Below are positions 17,540-26,319 of a stretch of DNA of 43,011 nucleotides, piece after piece. Positions within the stretch are counted from its first letter, which is position 1, and the number at the start of each line of letters is the position of its first letter. The DNA lies in NCBI GenBank assembly GCA_026984045.1, contig JALSSV010000072.1, positions 1-43,011 on the forward strand. The letters are read 5' to 3'. Below the pieces are notes generated by a model. It saw only the letters and a list, made by a program, of their open reading frames with translations, was not told where the DNA came from and made no database searches. Made by a program: the position numbers and the translations under genes. The DNA is from Chromatiales bacterium. GTDB lineage: Bacteria > Pseudomonadota > Gammaproteobacteria > UBA6429 > Thiohalophilaceae.

Positions 17540-17842
17540 TCAGAACTCCACCCAGATCCCGTCCTCCCGCTGTAGCACGGCATAGGTCTTCACCGGCGTG
17601 TCGGCTGGTGGTTCCTGGGGCTGGCCGGTGCGCAGATCGAAGCGGCTGCCGTGCAGGGGGCATTCCACGCAGTGGCCCTTGAGCGCGCCGTTGTAGAGGG
17701 AGGCGTCCTCGTGGGGGCAGCGGTTGTCCAGGGCGTGGAGCGTGCCCTCCACGTTGGCCAGCAGGAGGTCGCGGCCCTCGAGGCGGAGGCGGCGCATCTG
17801 ACCGGGACGGGGGAGGGCGTCGTCGGGGATTTTCGTCAACAT
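17540..17842 (-). CDS. Rieske-type [2Fe-2S] ferredoxin
   Basis: 100 aa, a single Rieske domain with no membrane anchor. The cluster ligands are Cys42-x-His44 (NRCPHEDASL) and Cys61-x-x-His64 (ECPLHGSRFDL), with the hallmark CPLHG. This soluble form is like NirD or dioxygenase ferredoxins and probably transfers electrons to an oxygenase or reductase not seen here. No strong ribosome site precedes the ATG at 17842. It is divergent from the MbcA-like gene, and an IscR-like site lies in the 125-bp region between them. Confidence 0.88.
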   Translation of the reverse strand: MLTKIPDDALPRPGQMRRLRLEGRDLLLANVEGTLHALDNRCPHEDASLYNGALKGHCVECPLHGSRFDLRTGQPQEPPADTPVKTYAVLQREDGIWVEF

Positions 17843-17899
17843 GATTACTGTGGTCTTTAGGGTGGCAAAAGAGGGGTCGCCGGATGGCGGCGGGTATTG

Positions 17900-17928
17900 T
17901 ATAATACTTGACTAATACGGACGGATAT
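17900..17928. promoter_or_regulatory. TATAAT -10 overlapping an IscR type-1-like site
   Basis: TATAAT sits at 17900-17905. From 17904 to 17928 the sequence ATACTTGACTAATACGG... fits the published E. coli IscR type-1 consensus (ATASYYGACTRWWWYAG...) at about 22 of 25 positions by my alignment. Its position over the -10 and presumed start of transcription of the plus-strand gene would suit repression. A cluster-binding Rieske gene begins 61 bp to the left. Binding by IscR or another Rrf2 protein is inferred. Confidence 0.5.
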
Positions 17929-17967
17929 TTTCCGGTGCCCGCAATGCCACCGCTGGAGGTGAACACC

Positions 17968-18402
17968 ATGTCTGAATCCACTGCCCAGACAGCCGAGGCC
18001 ACAGAAGCCACCCAGAACGACATGAACGAAGAGCAGCGCGCCGCCCTGGCCCGCGCCATCATGGCCATTCTCGACCGCTGGGGCCTGTCGGCCGAGCAGC
18101 AGGTGCAACTGCTCAACCTGCCCGAGAATACCCCCAGCCGCATGCTGCGGCGCTTCCGCGACAACACCCCCTTCCCGGACACCAAGGAAGTCAACGAGCG
18201 GCTCGAGCACATCATCGGCATCGCCGACGCCCTGCGCACCACCTATCCCCACTATCCCTCCATGGGCCTGATCTGGATGAAGCGCAAGAACAAGCGCTTC
18301 CAGCGTCGTGCGCCCATCCAGGTGATGGTAGAGGACGGCCTGGAAGGCATCGTCGCCGTGCGCTCGCACCTCGACTGCTCCTTCGACTGGTTCAATTCCT
18401 GA
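17968..18402 (+). CDS. MbcA/ParS/Xre antitoxin-like domain protein, orphan
   Basis: 144 aa. Starts MSESTAQTAEATEATQND after a perfect GGAGGTGAA. The body has a short helix-turn-helix-like part (WGLSAEQQVQLLNLPENTPS) followed by the C-terminal toxin-binding type helices seen in the Xre/MbcA/ParS (DUF2384) family. The end differs from typical members (PIQVMVEDGLEGIVAVRSHL). In toxin-antitoxin pairs a RES-domain toxin normally sits next door; none is visible, so a stand-alone regulator is more likely. Family assignment moderate. Confidence 0.65.
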   Translation: MSESTAQTAEATEATQNDMNEEQRAALARAIMAILDRWGLSAEQQVQLLNLPENTPSRMLRRFRDNTPFPDTKEVNERLEHIIGIADALRTTYPHYPSMGLIWMKRKNKRFQRRAPIQVMVEDGLEGIVAVRSHLDCSFDWFNS

Positions 18403-18505
18403 GCCGGGATTCCTTCCTGGGAGACCTTGCCGCGATCAGGCGCAATCCCTCATCGCGGCTTGCGCCGGTTTCCTTTGCCAGGCGCGGCGCTTGCGATACC
18501 CGCCA

Positions 18506-18955
18506 TCACTTCCCGCGCCGCCGCCGGGCATCGAAGGCCACCACGCTGCGGACGATCGCCTGCCACGGCCAGGCATCCGCAGCGCCCCACCGGGTGGCTG
18601 CCTCACGCAGCAGGCCGGTGATGTCCTCCACCCGTTCTTCGTCCCGCTCGGGGTGCAGGCATTTCTGTACCCCGAGCATGCCGCCGATCTGCACCTTCAT
18701 CTCCCGGGCGTGGGGCAGGGGGCCGTCGGCCTCGGTCAGGCCCAGGGCGAAGATGGCCTTGCGGCGCAGGACGGGGAGCAGGTCGGCACAGCGGGCCTGA
18801 CTTTCGGGATCCGTGCAGGAAACGCCCTCCCGATCGGCCAGGTTGAAGCGTTGGCCCAGGCTGCAGGTGGCGCGGCGGGCGTTGATGGCCTTCTCGAACC
18901 AGCAACGCCGGGGATTGATGCGCCGGTAGGTGTCGCGGTATTCGGTCTCGTCCAC
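18506..18955 (-). CDS. Cysteine-rich hypothetical protein (149 aa)
   Basis: GTG start at 18955, six bases after the stop of the gene at 18962-19201, so the two form an operon. Cys18, Cys31, Cys47 and Cys56 lie within the first 60 residues (RRCWFEKA, ATCSLGQRF, VSCTDPES, ARCADLL), with one more Cys near residue 99 (KCLHPE). Four regularly spaced Cys suggest a metal or Fe-S site, but the spacing does not match a family I can name. The C-terminal half is helical. No signal peptide. Confidence 0.7.
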   Translation of the reverse strand: MDETEYRDTYRRINPRRCWFEKAINARRATCSLGQRFNLADREGVSCTDPESQARCADLLPVLRRKAIFALGLTEADGPLPHAREMKVQIGGMLGVQKCLHPERDEERVEDITGLLREAATRWGAADAWPWQAIVRSVVAFDARRRRGK

Positions 18956-18961
18956 CGCGGA

Positions 18962-19201
18962 TCATTTTTCCCATTCGCGAACCACGTCGGGCTCGCGGTA
19001 TTCGAGCAGTTTCTCCTCGGCCTGCAGCGGGTTCTCGGCGAAGATCATCTTGTAGACGACGCCGGAGCTGCCGTTCTCGCCCACCCGTTTTTCGCGCACG
19101 AACTGCTTGGCTTCCTTGAAGTTCTCGAAAGTGTCGATGAGCTCCAGATCCTTCACCAGATCGGTGACGCCGGGTTTGATTCGGTAGACGTAGTAGGGCA
19201 T
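18962..19201 (-). CDS. Small conserved-looking protein (79 aa)
   Basis: Begins MPYYVYRIKPGVTDLVKDLE and ends REPDVVREWEK. The first 15 residues look like a beta hairpin; the rest is helix-rich and charged, with KEAKQFVREKR in the middle. No Cys or membrane segment. First gene of an operon with the four-Cys protein. Function unknown; partners of this type sometimes assist metalloproteins, but nothing in the sequence proves this. Confidence 0.7.
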   Translation of the reverse strand: MPYYVYRIKPGVTDLVKDLELIDTFENFKEAKQFVREKRVGENGSSGVVYKMIFAENPLQAEEKLLEYREPDVVREWEK

Positions 19202-19359
19202 GTTCGTGACTTCTCCGCGTTCGGTTGCTTTCCGCGAATGGCCCCGAAAAACACGGGGAAAATCGGCGGTTCGATCATCTCAGCATAGCGACTCGCTGCC
19301 TGCGACTCAAGCACGGCTTCTGGTATTCTTGCAGCCCCAAGCCACCGGAGGAGACCGTC

Positions 19360-19731
19360 ATTTCCACACCCGTCCTGCTTTCCATCGTCGAACTCGGCGG
19401 CTATCCCGATTTCTCGTCGCTGTATCGCCGTTGCGGTTTCGCGGTGGAAACCGCCGATTCCATGCGCAAGGCCACCCGCCTGCTCAAGCGGATCACGCCA
19501 CGGGTGATCGTGGCCGAGTTCAACTACCAGTCCGACTTCCGCGATCGCACCTCCAGCCTCGAGACCCTCATGGCCGTGGTGCAGCGCCTGCCCGACACCC
19601 GGGTGATCGTCTTCTACGAACAGGAATACCGCCATCAGCTCGAGCGGCTCACCAGCCGCTTCCCCGTGCACGCCGAGCTGCCCTTTCCCATTGACGAACA
19701 GGCCCTGGAAGGGGCGCTGCGGGGAGTATGA
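19360..19731 (+). CDS. Receiver-like hypothetical protein with probable ATT start (123 aa)
   Basis: The frame is open further upstream, but a strong GGAGGAG (19347-19353) points to ATT at 19360, six bases later. No ATG, GTG or TTG lies at a suitable distance. The product STPVLLSIVELGGYPDFSSL continues with alternating hydrophobic strands and helices (RVIVAEFNY; TRVIVFYE), like a two-component receiver fold. A clear phosphoacceptor Asp is missing (AEFNY where a receiver has an acidic site). An alternative is the in-frame ATG at 19225, which would add 45 residues of non-coding appearance. Function unknown. Confidence 0.65.
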   Translation: MSTPVLLSIVELGGYPDFSSLYRRCGFAVETADSMRKATRLLKRITPRVIVAEFNYQSDFRDRTSSLETLMAVVQRLPDTRVIVFYEQEYRHQLERLTSRFPVHAELPFPIDEQALEGALRGV

Positions 19732-19796
19732 CGGCGCTTTGCCTGAACGAAACGCAGGAGCGGCGTTTCGGCGTGACCCAGCCGCTACCCGTGTAT

Positions 19797-19870
19797 CGCG
19801 GCGAGGGCGCCGCTCCTACGGGGGCAGCCTGCGCAGCGACTGCACCTGTAGGAGCGACGCAAGTCGCGAC
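19797..19870. repeat. Two REP-like units, inverted pair
   Basis: An inverted REP unit (TCGCGGCG...GCCGCTCCTAC) at 19797-19820 is followed by a forward, diverged unit (GTAGGAGCGACG...GTCGCGA) at 19849-19870. A partial copy (CAGGAGCGGCG) is near 19757. The stretch 19732-20174 holds no gene, only repeats. Confidence 0.75.
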
Positions 19871-19961
19871 CCTGTGGTAGCAAGTGGCAGGGGTCTGGTT
19901 GCTGGGAAAACCCTATATGACCGTTCCGAAACATGGATCAATCTTGGCTACAGGCACGAAG

Positions 19962-20071
19962 CCCTCATGGTTGGAGGGGTGTTGCGTGACCTTCGGCCGC
20001 AGGGATGCGGCCGTAGAGCCTACAGGGATGTATTCACGGCGTGTCACGCAACACCCCTCCAGCCATGAGGG
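19962..20071. other. Long stem-loop element (29-bp arms, 52-nt loop)
   Basis: Arm 19962-19990 (CCCTCATGGTTGGAGGGG...) pairs with 20043-20071 (...CCCCTCCAGCCATGAGGG) at 28 of 29 positions. The loop contains a second perfect 7-bp hairpin, CGGCCGC/GCGGCCG (19994-20013), then CTACAGGGATGTATTCACGG. The last motif resembles a repeat I remember in many gammaproteobacterial genomes; that recollection is unverified. Could be a structured RNA, a non-autonomous element or a strong bidirectional terminator. Confidence 0.75.
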
Positions 20072-20156
20072 CGGCCTCGGGTGAGGTATCCAGCAACAAA
20101 ATGACGCATCTTTCGGCTCAGATATCCAGTGTTCCCAGCCACCCGCTACCGCAGGG

Positions 20157-20178
20157 TCGCGGCTCGCGCCGCTCCTAC
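20157..20178. repeat. REP-like element overlapping a stop codon
   Basis: TCGCGGCTCGCGCCGCTCCT plus AC; a reversed REP copy. It overlaps the stop codon (20175-20177) of the GIY-YIG gene. Confidence 0.75.
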
Positions 20179-20441
20179 AGTTCGGGGAAAGCGCTGCCCG
20201 AGATCAACGCCAGCTTGCGCGTTCTCGGCAGGCGCTTGATGGCCGCTTCCCGTTTCAGGGCGGCGGAGCGGTTCGGGGCGCTTTCGGTGTAGACGAGGGT
20301 GACGGGGCGGCGGGCGCGGGTGTAGCGGGCGGCGCCGCGGGGGCTGTTGTGTTCGGCCAGGCGGCGTTGCGGGTCGGTGGTGATGCCGGTGTAGAGGCTG
20401 CCGTCGGCGCAGGCGAGGATGTAGACGGTCCAGTCAGGCAT
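20175..20441 (-). CDS. GIY-YIG domain protein (UPF0213/YhbQ-like)
   Basis: 88 aa, a single GIY-YIG nuclease module. The two core strands read VYILACADGSLYTGIT (Y-I-L and Y-T-G variants of the name motif), followed by RRLAEHN with the catalytic-type Arg, and SAALKREAAIKRLPRTRK. Members of this short family are cytoplasmic, and DNA-processing roles have been proposed. Its start overlaps the end of the thioredoxin-HEAT gene by eight bases, showing co-transcription. Confidence 0.9.
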   Translation of the reverse strand: MPDWTVYILACADGSLYTGITTDPQRRLAEHNSPRGAARYTRARRPVTLVYTESAPNRSAALKREAAIKRLPRTRKLALISGSAFPEL

Positions 20442-21099
20442 GTTCCGCCAGGGCGGCGTCGAGTTCTTCCAGCGCTTCGCGGGCGAATTCGCGCACTTCC
20501 GCGCTTTCGTCCTGCAAGCGGGCCTCGATGGCCTTGCGGGCGTCGGGGGAGCGGGTCAGGGCCAGGTAGTGCACCGCATCCGAGCGCAGGTTCTGTCGCT
20601 CGCTTTCGGCCAGGCGCGCCAGTTCCGGCACCAGGGGCGAGAGATCCACGCGATCGGCCAGGGCCTCGAGCAGGGCGTCCACGCCGATCCGGATCTTGAT
20701 GTCGGTATCCTCATCCTCGAGCAGGGGCACCAGGGCGGGGAGCCATTCGGGATGGGCGGCCAGGAACGCCTCCATCGCGTCCAGCTTGCCTTCCTTGAGC
20801 TGTTCGGCCAGGTAACGGCTCATGCCCTCGAGGCTGCCGGCCTGCTCCGCCCATTCGCGCAGCTCGGCGGGGGAATGCAGGCCCTGCAGGGTGAAGGGGC
20901 CGAGCTGCAGCCAGGGCACCGAGCGCACGCCCTTCTCGCGGGCCACTTCCGGGTGTTCGACGATGTTGGTCACCTGCAGGCGGCCGATTTTCCCTTCCTT
21001 GATCAGATCCGCGAGCCCCTGGAGCACCACGGGGCAGTGGGCGCAGCCGGTGGCGATCAGCAGTTCGGCGTCGGGGGGCGTGGCAGCGGCGTTTGGCAT
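20434..21099 (-). CDS. Thioredoxin-fold plus HEAT-repeat fusion protein
   Basis: 221 aa. Residues 1-85 are thioredoxin-like, with a redox-type CxxC (TGCAHCPV) near the N-terminus and the cis-Pro region (VRSVPWLQLG). Residues about 95-221 are HEAT-like helical pairs (LVPLLEDEDTDIKIRIGVDA; SDAVHYLALTRSPDARKAIE). No signal peptide, so it is cytoplasmic. The combination suggests disulfide or thiol chemistry on a bound protein partner; substrate unknown. Operon with the GIY-YIG gene. Confidence 0.82.
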   Translation of the reverse strand: MPNAAATPPDAELLIATGCAHCPVVLQGLADLIKEGKIGRLQVTNIVEHPEVAREKGVRSVPWLQLGPFTLQGLHSPAELREWAEQAGSLEGMSRYLAEQLKEGKLDAMEAFLAAHPEWLPALVPLLEDEDTDIKIRIGVDALLEALADRVDLSPLVPELARLAESERQNLRSDAVHYLALTRSPDARKAIEARLQDESAEVREFAREALEELDAALAEHA

Positions 21100-21129
21100 G
21101 ATTCGGTTCCCGGTGAATGGCTGCCGGGA

Positions 21130-21411
21130 TTATGCCTCAAACTGGACGCCGATGCCCTCGTCGTCCACCCGCACCACCTGGCCGGCCACGCGGGGGGGCG
21201 CCTCATCGCCGCCGAGCGAGTCCAGGATCCGCAGCCACACCCGGCTGCCAAGGGGCGGCAGGGGCGCCTCGCCGGCTTCGAGAAAGACGCCGTTCTCGCA
21301 CATGTCGCGGGTACGCAGGATCTGTACTTCGCCGTCGGGCAGTTCCACTTCCACGCGCACGGCGACCCGGAAGCGGGGATGCTTGCGCTTGTCCTCGATG
21401 GGGGGATTCAT
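21130..21411 (-). CDS. PilZ-domain protein
   Basis: 93 aa, a PilZ module only. RKHPR gives the RxxxR motif, and TRDMCENGVFL the (D/N)xSxxG motif with Cys in place of Ser. It ends with the barrel strand GQVVRVDDEGIGVQF. Probable c-di-GMP effector; the second PilZ protein in the window. It lies 30 bp upstream of the thioredoxin-HEAT gene on the same strand, probably in the same operon. Confidence 0.85.
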   Translation of the reverse strand: MNPPIEDKRKHPRFRVAVRVEVELPDGEVQILRTRDMCENGVFLEAGEAPLPPLGSRVWLRILDSLGGDEAPPRVAGQVVRVDDEGIGVQFEA

Positions 21412-21487
21412 GGGTATGACTCGCTCGGCCGGCTCCTCGTTCCTGCATCGGCCGGAAACCGCGCGGCTTGAGCGGGCGGGTGGCCCC

Positions 21488-21694
21488 TCAGGCCTCGATG
21501 TCCGGGATCAGGCGGCTGCGCAGCAGGGTGATCTGATCCTTGAGCTGAAGCTTGCGCTTCTTCAGGCGGCGAAGCTGAAGCTGATCGATGAAGGGATCGG
21601 CGTTCAGGCGAGTGATCACGTCGTCCAGATCCCGGTGTTCCAGAACGAGCTCCTGAAGGCGCTGGCGCAGGCGTTCGATCTCGGGATCGGGCAT
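21488..21694 (-). CDS. DUF465 (YdcH-like) coiled-coil protein
   Basis: 68 aa, MPDPEIERLRQRLQELVLEH at the start and RRLKKRKLQLKDQITLLRS near the end. Length, amphipathic helices and the LKKRKLxLKDQI signature match the DUF465/YdcH family, small cytoplasmic proteins of unknown function. GGAG lies upstream of the ATG at 21694. Divergent from uup. Confidence 0.88.
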   Translation of the reverse strand: MPDPEIERLRQRLQELVLEHRDLDDVITRLNADPFIDQLQLRRLKKRKLQLKDQITLLRSRLIPDIEA

Positions 21695-21812
21695 GAAGGA
21701 CTCCGCTCGGAAAAGGGCGCCCATTCTAGCGCAAGCCACAGGGGTATTGAAGAAACGGTATACTGTCCCCATACCCTCGTTTCCCTGTACCCCGTCACCC
21801 GGCATTTCTCTC

Positions 21813-23711
<1,899 letters not shown>

Positions 23712-23992
23712 GAGGAAAGGAAAAAGCGAAAAGAGAAAAGGGAAGCGCAGCCGAGGAAGCCGAAACGCATTGGGGGACGGGTAGCGGGCTTGCCAAGCCG
23801 GTTGCCAGTATCCGCTTTTCCCCGATTCCGCTTCGCTTCATCCGGGTTACGGGGTACTTCCGGCGTCTTGATGCCGGTTGGGCTTCAGCCTGAGATGGGC
23901 ATCCCGGTGGGATGCGCCTTGCACAAAAATCTCTGCGTTCTTTGCGCCTTCGCGTCTTTGTGTTGAAATCCCCCTGTGAATCCCGTCACCGG
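23712..23992. other. Intergenic stretch with repeat fragments
   Basis: No gene is visible. Holds a purine-rich start, a fragment like the 102-bp unit (GGGGACGGGTAGCGGG, about 23774), a small hairpin CATCCCGGTGGGATG near 23900, and at 23931-23966 a CTCTGCGTTC...GCGTCTTTGTG copy of the GCGAAGG/GCACGGAG repeat family. Confidence 0.6.
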
Positions 23993-24559
23993 CTATCGCT
24001 CCAGCCACGCCATCGCCTCGTTGATCTCCTGCAGGCACGCCGTGTCGCCGCCCCGGTCCGGGTGATGGCGCATCACCAGTTCGCGGTAACGGGCCTTGAT
24101 GGTCGCCGCATCCACGGGCTCGGTCAGCCCCAGCACCGCCAGCGCCGCGGCGCGCTCGTCGGCGCCGGTGAAACGCTGCCAGAAATCGGCCAGCAGCCGT
24201 TCCACCTCGGCCTCGCCGGTCCCATCCAGGTGGGTCAGATCCAGATAGTAATCCCGCAGGGGATCGGCCTCGGCGAGCGCATCCTGGCCGGGTCGCCAGG
24301 GTTCGCAGACGATGTGCAGGGGCGAGATGCGCAGATCGTGGCGCCGGGCCTGCCACCAGGCGTCGCGCAGGCGGTAGAGCACATGAAAGAGCAGGAAATG
24401 GCTGCGGAACAGGGCCAGGTTGTCGCCGGGCGCCATGGGTGGCAGGTGCCCATCCTCGCGCAGGCGGGTGAGCAGAGCGTATTCGCTCAGCCCCGCCGCT
24501 TCGGCCTCCAGGATCCGCGCCGTGGCTGCCTGCAGGGCTTCCAGTTGCGGCGCGGCCAT
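23993..24559 (-). CDS. DNAJ-related protein with C-terminal J domain
   Basis: 188 aa. The N-terminal two-thirds (LRDAWWQARRHDLRISPLHI; DPLRDYYLDLTHL) match the DNAJ_related domain. The last 55 residues are a J domain with the essential HPD in RHHPDRGGD. J proteins stimulate DnaK/Hsp70 ATPase and deliver clients; the N-terminal domain's client is not known. The N-terminal position of the extra domain and the roughly 190-aa length are typical of this gammaproteobacterial family. Six bases after the stop of the gene at 24566, so co-transcribed. Confidence 0.9.
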   Translation of the reverse strand: MAAPQLEALQAATARILEAEAAGLSEYALLTRLREDGHLPPMAPGDNLALFRSHFLLFHVLYRLRDAWWQARRHDLRISPLHIVCEPWRPGQDALAEADPLRDYYLDLTHLDGTGEAEVERLLADFWQRFTGADERAAALAVLGLTEPVDAATIKARYRELVMRHHPDRGGDTACLQEINEAMAWLER

Positions 24560-24565
24560 GGAGCG

Positions 24566-24865
24566 TCAGTCGTCCGGATCGGTGGCGGCGGGCTTGCGGT
24601 TCAGGGCGTCGAACTGCACCACCACTTCCGAAGGCGGCTCGTCCACATAGCGGGGACGGGCCTGGGAGGGTCGGCCGGCGGCCTCGGCCAGCTCCCGCTC
24701 CCGGGCCGTGATCAGCCTCAGGCACTCGCGGATGTTGGCGATGGTCTGCTGCGACAGGGGGTGGCGCAGGCCCGGCTGGGTGTAGGTGTCCTTGGCCACG
24801 TCGGTGAGCGTCTTGCGCATCGCCTGCAGGATCAGTTCTTCCTTCGAGAAATCGGTATCGGACAT
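24566..24865 (-). CDS. Conserved-looking hypothetical protein (99 aa)
   Basis: Starts MSDTDFSKEELILQAMRKTL; an in-frame ATG at 24880 would add five residues, but CCAGGTG favours 24865. Helical, with a PGLRHPLSQQTI stretch and LRLITARERELAEAAG; the C-terminal 25 residues are Pro-rich and probably disordered. No domain I can name. It precedes the DNAJ-related gene by six bases and may be functionally linked to it. Confidence 0.72.
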   Translation of the reverse strand: MSDTDFSKEELILQAMRKTLTDVAKDTYTQPGLRHPLSQQTIANIRECLRLITARERELAEAAGRPSQARPRYVDEPPSEVVVQFDALNRKPAATDPDD

Positions 24866-24989
24866 GGGGGCACCTGGCATGGGGTCGGTTCGGTATGGCG
24901 GATACTTGCCATTCTAGCAGAATCCCGTCCCTGGGCGGCCGGGCAAATCCCCCGGGAAGCGCGCGGGATTGTGCACTACACTCAATGGC

Positions 24990-25415
24990 ATGACGGCGAA
25001 ACTCCAGACCATCACCTGCCAGCAGGCCTGGGCGATCCTGCAGGAAAATCCCCGCGCCGTGCTGGTGGACGTGCGCTCGAGCATGGAATACCTGTTCGTG
25101 GGCCATCCCACCGGCGCCATCAACATCCCCTGGATCGACGAGCCGGACTGGGTGGTCAATCCCGACTTCGTGCGCGAAGTGCGCAAGCTCCTGCTCGGCG
25201 GCAAAATCGAGAAGGGCGAAATCCACTCGGCGCCGGTGCTGCTCATCTGCCGCAGCGGCAAGCGCTCGCTGGAAGCGGGCGAGCTGCTGGTGCAGGAAGG
25301 CTTCACCGCCGTCTACAACATCGACGAAGGCTTCGAAGGCGAACTGGACGAACACCACCACCGCAGCAGCCTCGGCGGCTGGCGCTTCCACGGCCTGCCG
25401 TGGGAGCAGTGCTGA
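24990..25415 (+). CDS. Single-domain rhodanese (sulfurtransferase)
   Basis: 141 aa. The rhodanese fold is shown by VLVDVRSSMEYLFVGH, GAINIPW and the active loop CRSGKRS with the catalytic Cys. Moves sulfane sulfur from a persulfide or thiosulfate to a thiol acceptor in the cytoplasm. The insertion between strands (DFVREVRKLLLGG) and the C-terminal HHHRSSLGGWRFHGLPW, seen in rhodaneses of sulfur-oxidising proteobacteria, are notable. ATG at 24990 chosen over an upstream TTG at 24969. Divergent from 24566. Confidence 0.9.
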   Translation: MTAKLQTITCQQAWAILQENPRAVLVDVRSSMEYLFVGHPTGAINIPWIDEPDWVVNPDFVREVRKLLLGGKIEKGEIHSAPVLLICRSGKRSLEAGELLVQEGFTAVYNIDEGFEGELDEHHHRSSLGGWRFHGLPWEQC

Positions 25416-25489
25416 GAGGGGCGTTGCAACGCGAAGGCGCGCAAGGATTTTTGAGAAGGCGGCGCATCCGCTACCGGCCACCGTGATGC

Positions 25490-25498
25490 TGTTATACT
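25490..25498 (+). promoter_or_regulatory. Extended -10 promoter candidate
   Basis: TGTTATACT (TG-n-TATACT, hexamer 25493-25498), 30 bp before the ATG at 25528. No convincing -35. Confidence 0.45.
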
Positions 25499-25527
25499 GC
25501 ATGGCCCTTTGGTGATTGCCGTCCGTC

Positions 25528-26082
25528 ATGCCCTACCGCCTCGCCCTGCATCCCGTCGATTCCCGCTGGCGACCGGCCGAACCGGTCGCGCTGACGGCGG
25601 TGCTGCGTGACATCGGTCTGATCGGGGCGCCCTGGGGCGCGGCCGCTGCCGGTCGCTATCTGATCGGCGAGCATTTTCTGCAACTGGTCACCTTCATGGG
25701 CTGCGCCCCGGCCATCGAGCTGGCGCCGCCGGACGACGGCGGCGCCTTCTGCCATGTCCGCGTGCGGATGTTCGAGGCGCCCCGGCTGTTCGTCGATGCC
25801 ACCGGGTTCAATCCCCGCTGCACCGCCTGCGGCCGGCGCTCGCCACAGTGGAAGACCGCGTTGCCGGCCTGGGAGCAGGATCCGCAAATGCCCGTGCCCT
25901 GTCCCCTGTGCGGTGAAACCCTGGCCGCTGGCGCCCTGGATTTTCGCCATACTGCCGCGCTCGCCAGTACCTTCGTCGAGATCCACGACATCCATCCCCG
26001 CGAGGCCCTGCCCACCGAAGCCCTGTTCACCGCCCTGGAGCGGGCCGGTGGCGGATGCTGGAACCACGCCTATCTGGCCTGA
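25528..26082 (+). CDS. Zinc-ribbon hypothetical protein (184 aa)
   Basis: Starts MPYRLALHPVDSRWRPAEPV. The centre has two Cys pairs, RCTACGRRSP and VPCPLCGETL, a zinc-ribbon layout. Before it lies LVTFMGCAPAIELAPPDDGG, after it FVEIHDIHPREALP. Soluble, no signal peptide. The family looks conserved and I cannot assign a function; zinc binding is inferred from the Cys spacing. Last gene before the attenuator region. Confidence 0.75.
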   Translation: MPYRLALHPVDSRWRPAEPVALTAVLRDIGLIGAPWGAAAAGRYLIGEHFLQLVTFMGCAPAIELAPPDDGGAFCHVRVRMFEAPRLFVDATGFNPRCTACGRRSPQWKTALPAWEQDPQMPVPCPLCGETLAAGALDFRHTAALASTFVEIHDIHPREALPTEALFTALERAGGGCWNHAYLA

Positions 26083-26119
26083 GGGCGAGGTTTTTCGCAT
26101 CCGGAAATTCCGTGTCTCC

Positions 26120-26154
26120 CATGGCTTGACAGCCATGCCCCCTCACGCGACACT
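26120..26154 (+). promoter_or_regulatory. Sigma-70 promoter with -35 inside a palindrome
   Basis: A perfect -35 TTGACA (26126-26131) is flanked exactly by CATGGC (26120-26125) and GCCATG (26132-26137). A 17-bp spacer leads to GACACT (26149-26154). Transcription would begin about 26160-26162, at the ATG of the leader ORF. The palindrome around the -35 is placed as an operator would be. Confidence 0.65.
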
Positions 26155-26160
26155 CGGCGC

Positions 26161-26253
26161 ATGAACCGCGTTCTTCCTCATCTCGCCGTGCCCGCCATCG
26201 ACCGCCCGCTGTGGTGGATTCGTCCGTGGCCGGAGGAACGAACGCGCAACTGA
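26161..26253 (+). CDS. Putative Trp-rich leader peptide (30 aa)
   Basis: ATG at 26161, stop TGA at 26251-26253. Codons 18, 19 and 23 are TGG (26212-26217 and 26227-26229), in the context PLWWIRPWPEE. Three Trp in 30 residues, two adjacent, is a hallmark of trp leader peptides. There is no ribosome site; with the promoter just upstream the message would be leaderless, as known for trpL of Sinorhizobium. Two exclusive hairpins follow before the transporter gene. Translation is inferred. Confidence 0.7.
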   Translation: MNRVLPHLAVPAIDRPLWWIRPWPEERTRN

Positions 26254-26290
26254 CCCGTTCCGCAAGACATCCGTTTCTCCGCAGGCCACG
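26225..26290 (+). promoter_or_regulatory. Predicted antiterminator of the attenuator
   Basis: 26231-26240 (CGGAGGAACG) pairs with 26272-26281 (CGTTTCTCCG, one G-U). The helix extends as CGTGGC (26225-26230) with GCCACG (26285-26290) across a 3-nt bulge, about 16 bp in all. It consumes the 5' arm of the terminator and overlaps the third Trp codon. A ribosome stalled at codons 18-19 would leave most of it free to form; one reaching the stop codon would cover its 5' arm. Confidence 0.65.
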
Positions 26291-26319
26291 TTTCTCCCGA
26301 ATCGTGGCCTTTCTCGTTT
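26283..26319 (+). terminator. Predicted attenuator terminator
   Basis: AGGCCACG (26283-26290) pairs with CGTGGCCT (26303-26310), 8 bp with a 12-nt loop, followed by TTCTCGTTT. It ends 29 nt before the EamA start codon. The U-tract is interrupted, so strength is uncertain. Its 5' arm is shared with the antiterminator. Confidence 0.65.

Noticed and set aside
17968-18402. Complete toxin-antitoxin module
   Set aside because: Only the antitoxin-like protein is present; neither neighbour resembles a RES or other toxin.
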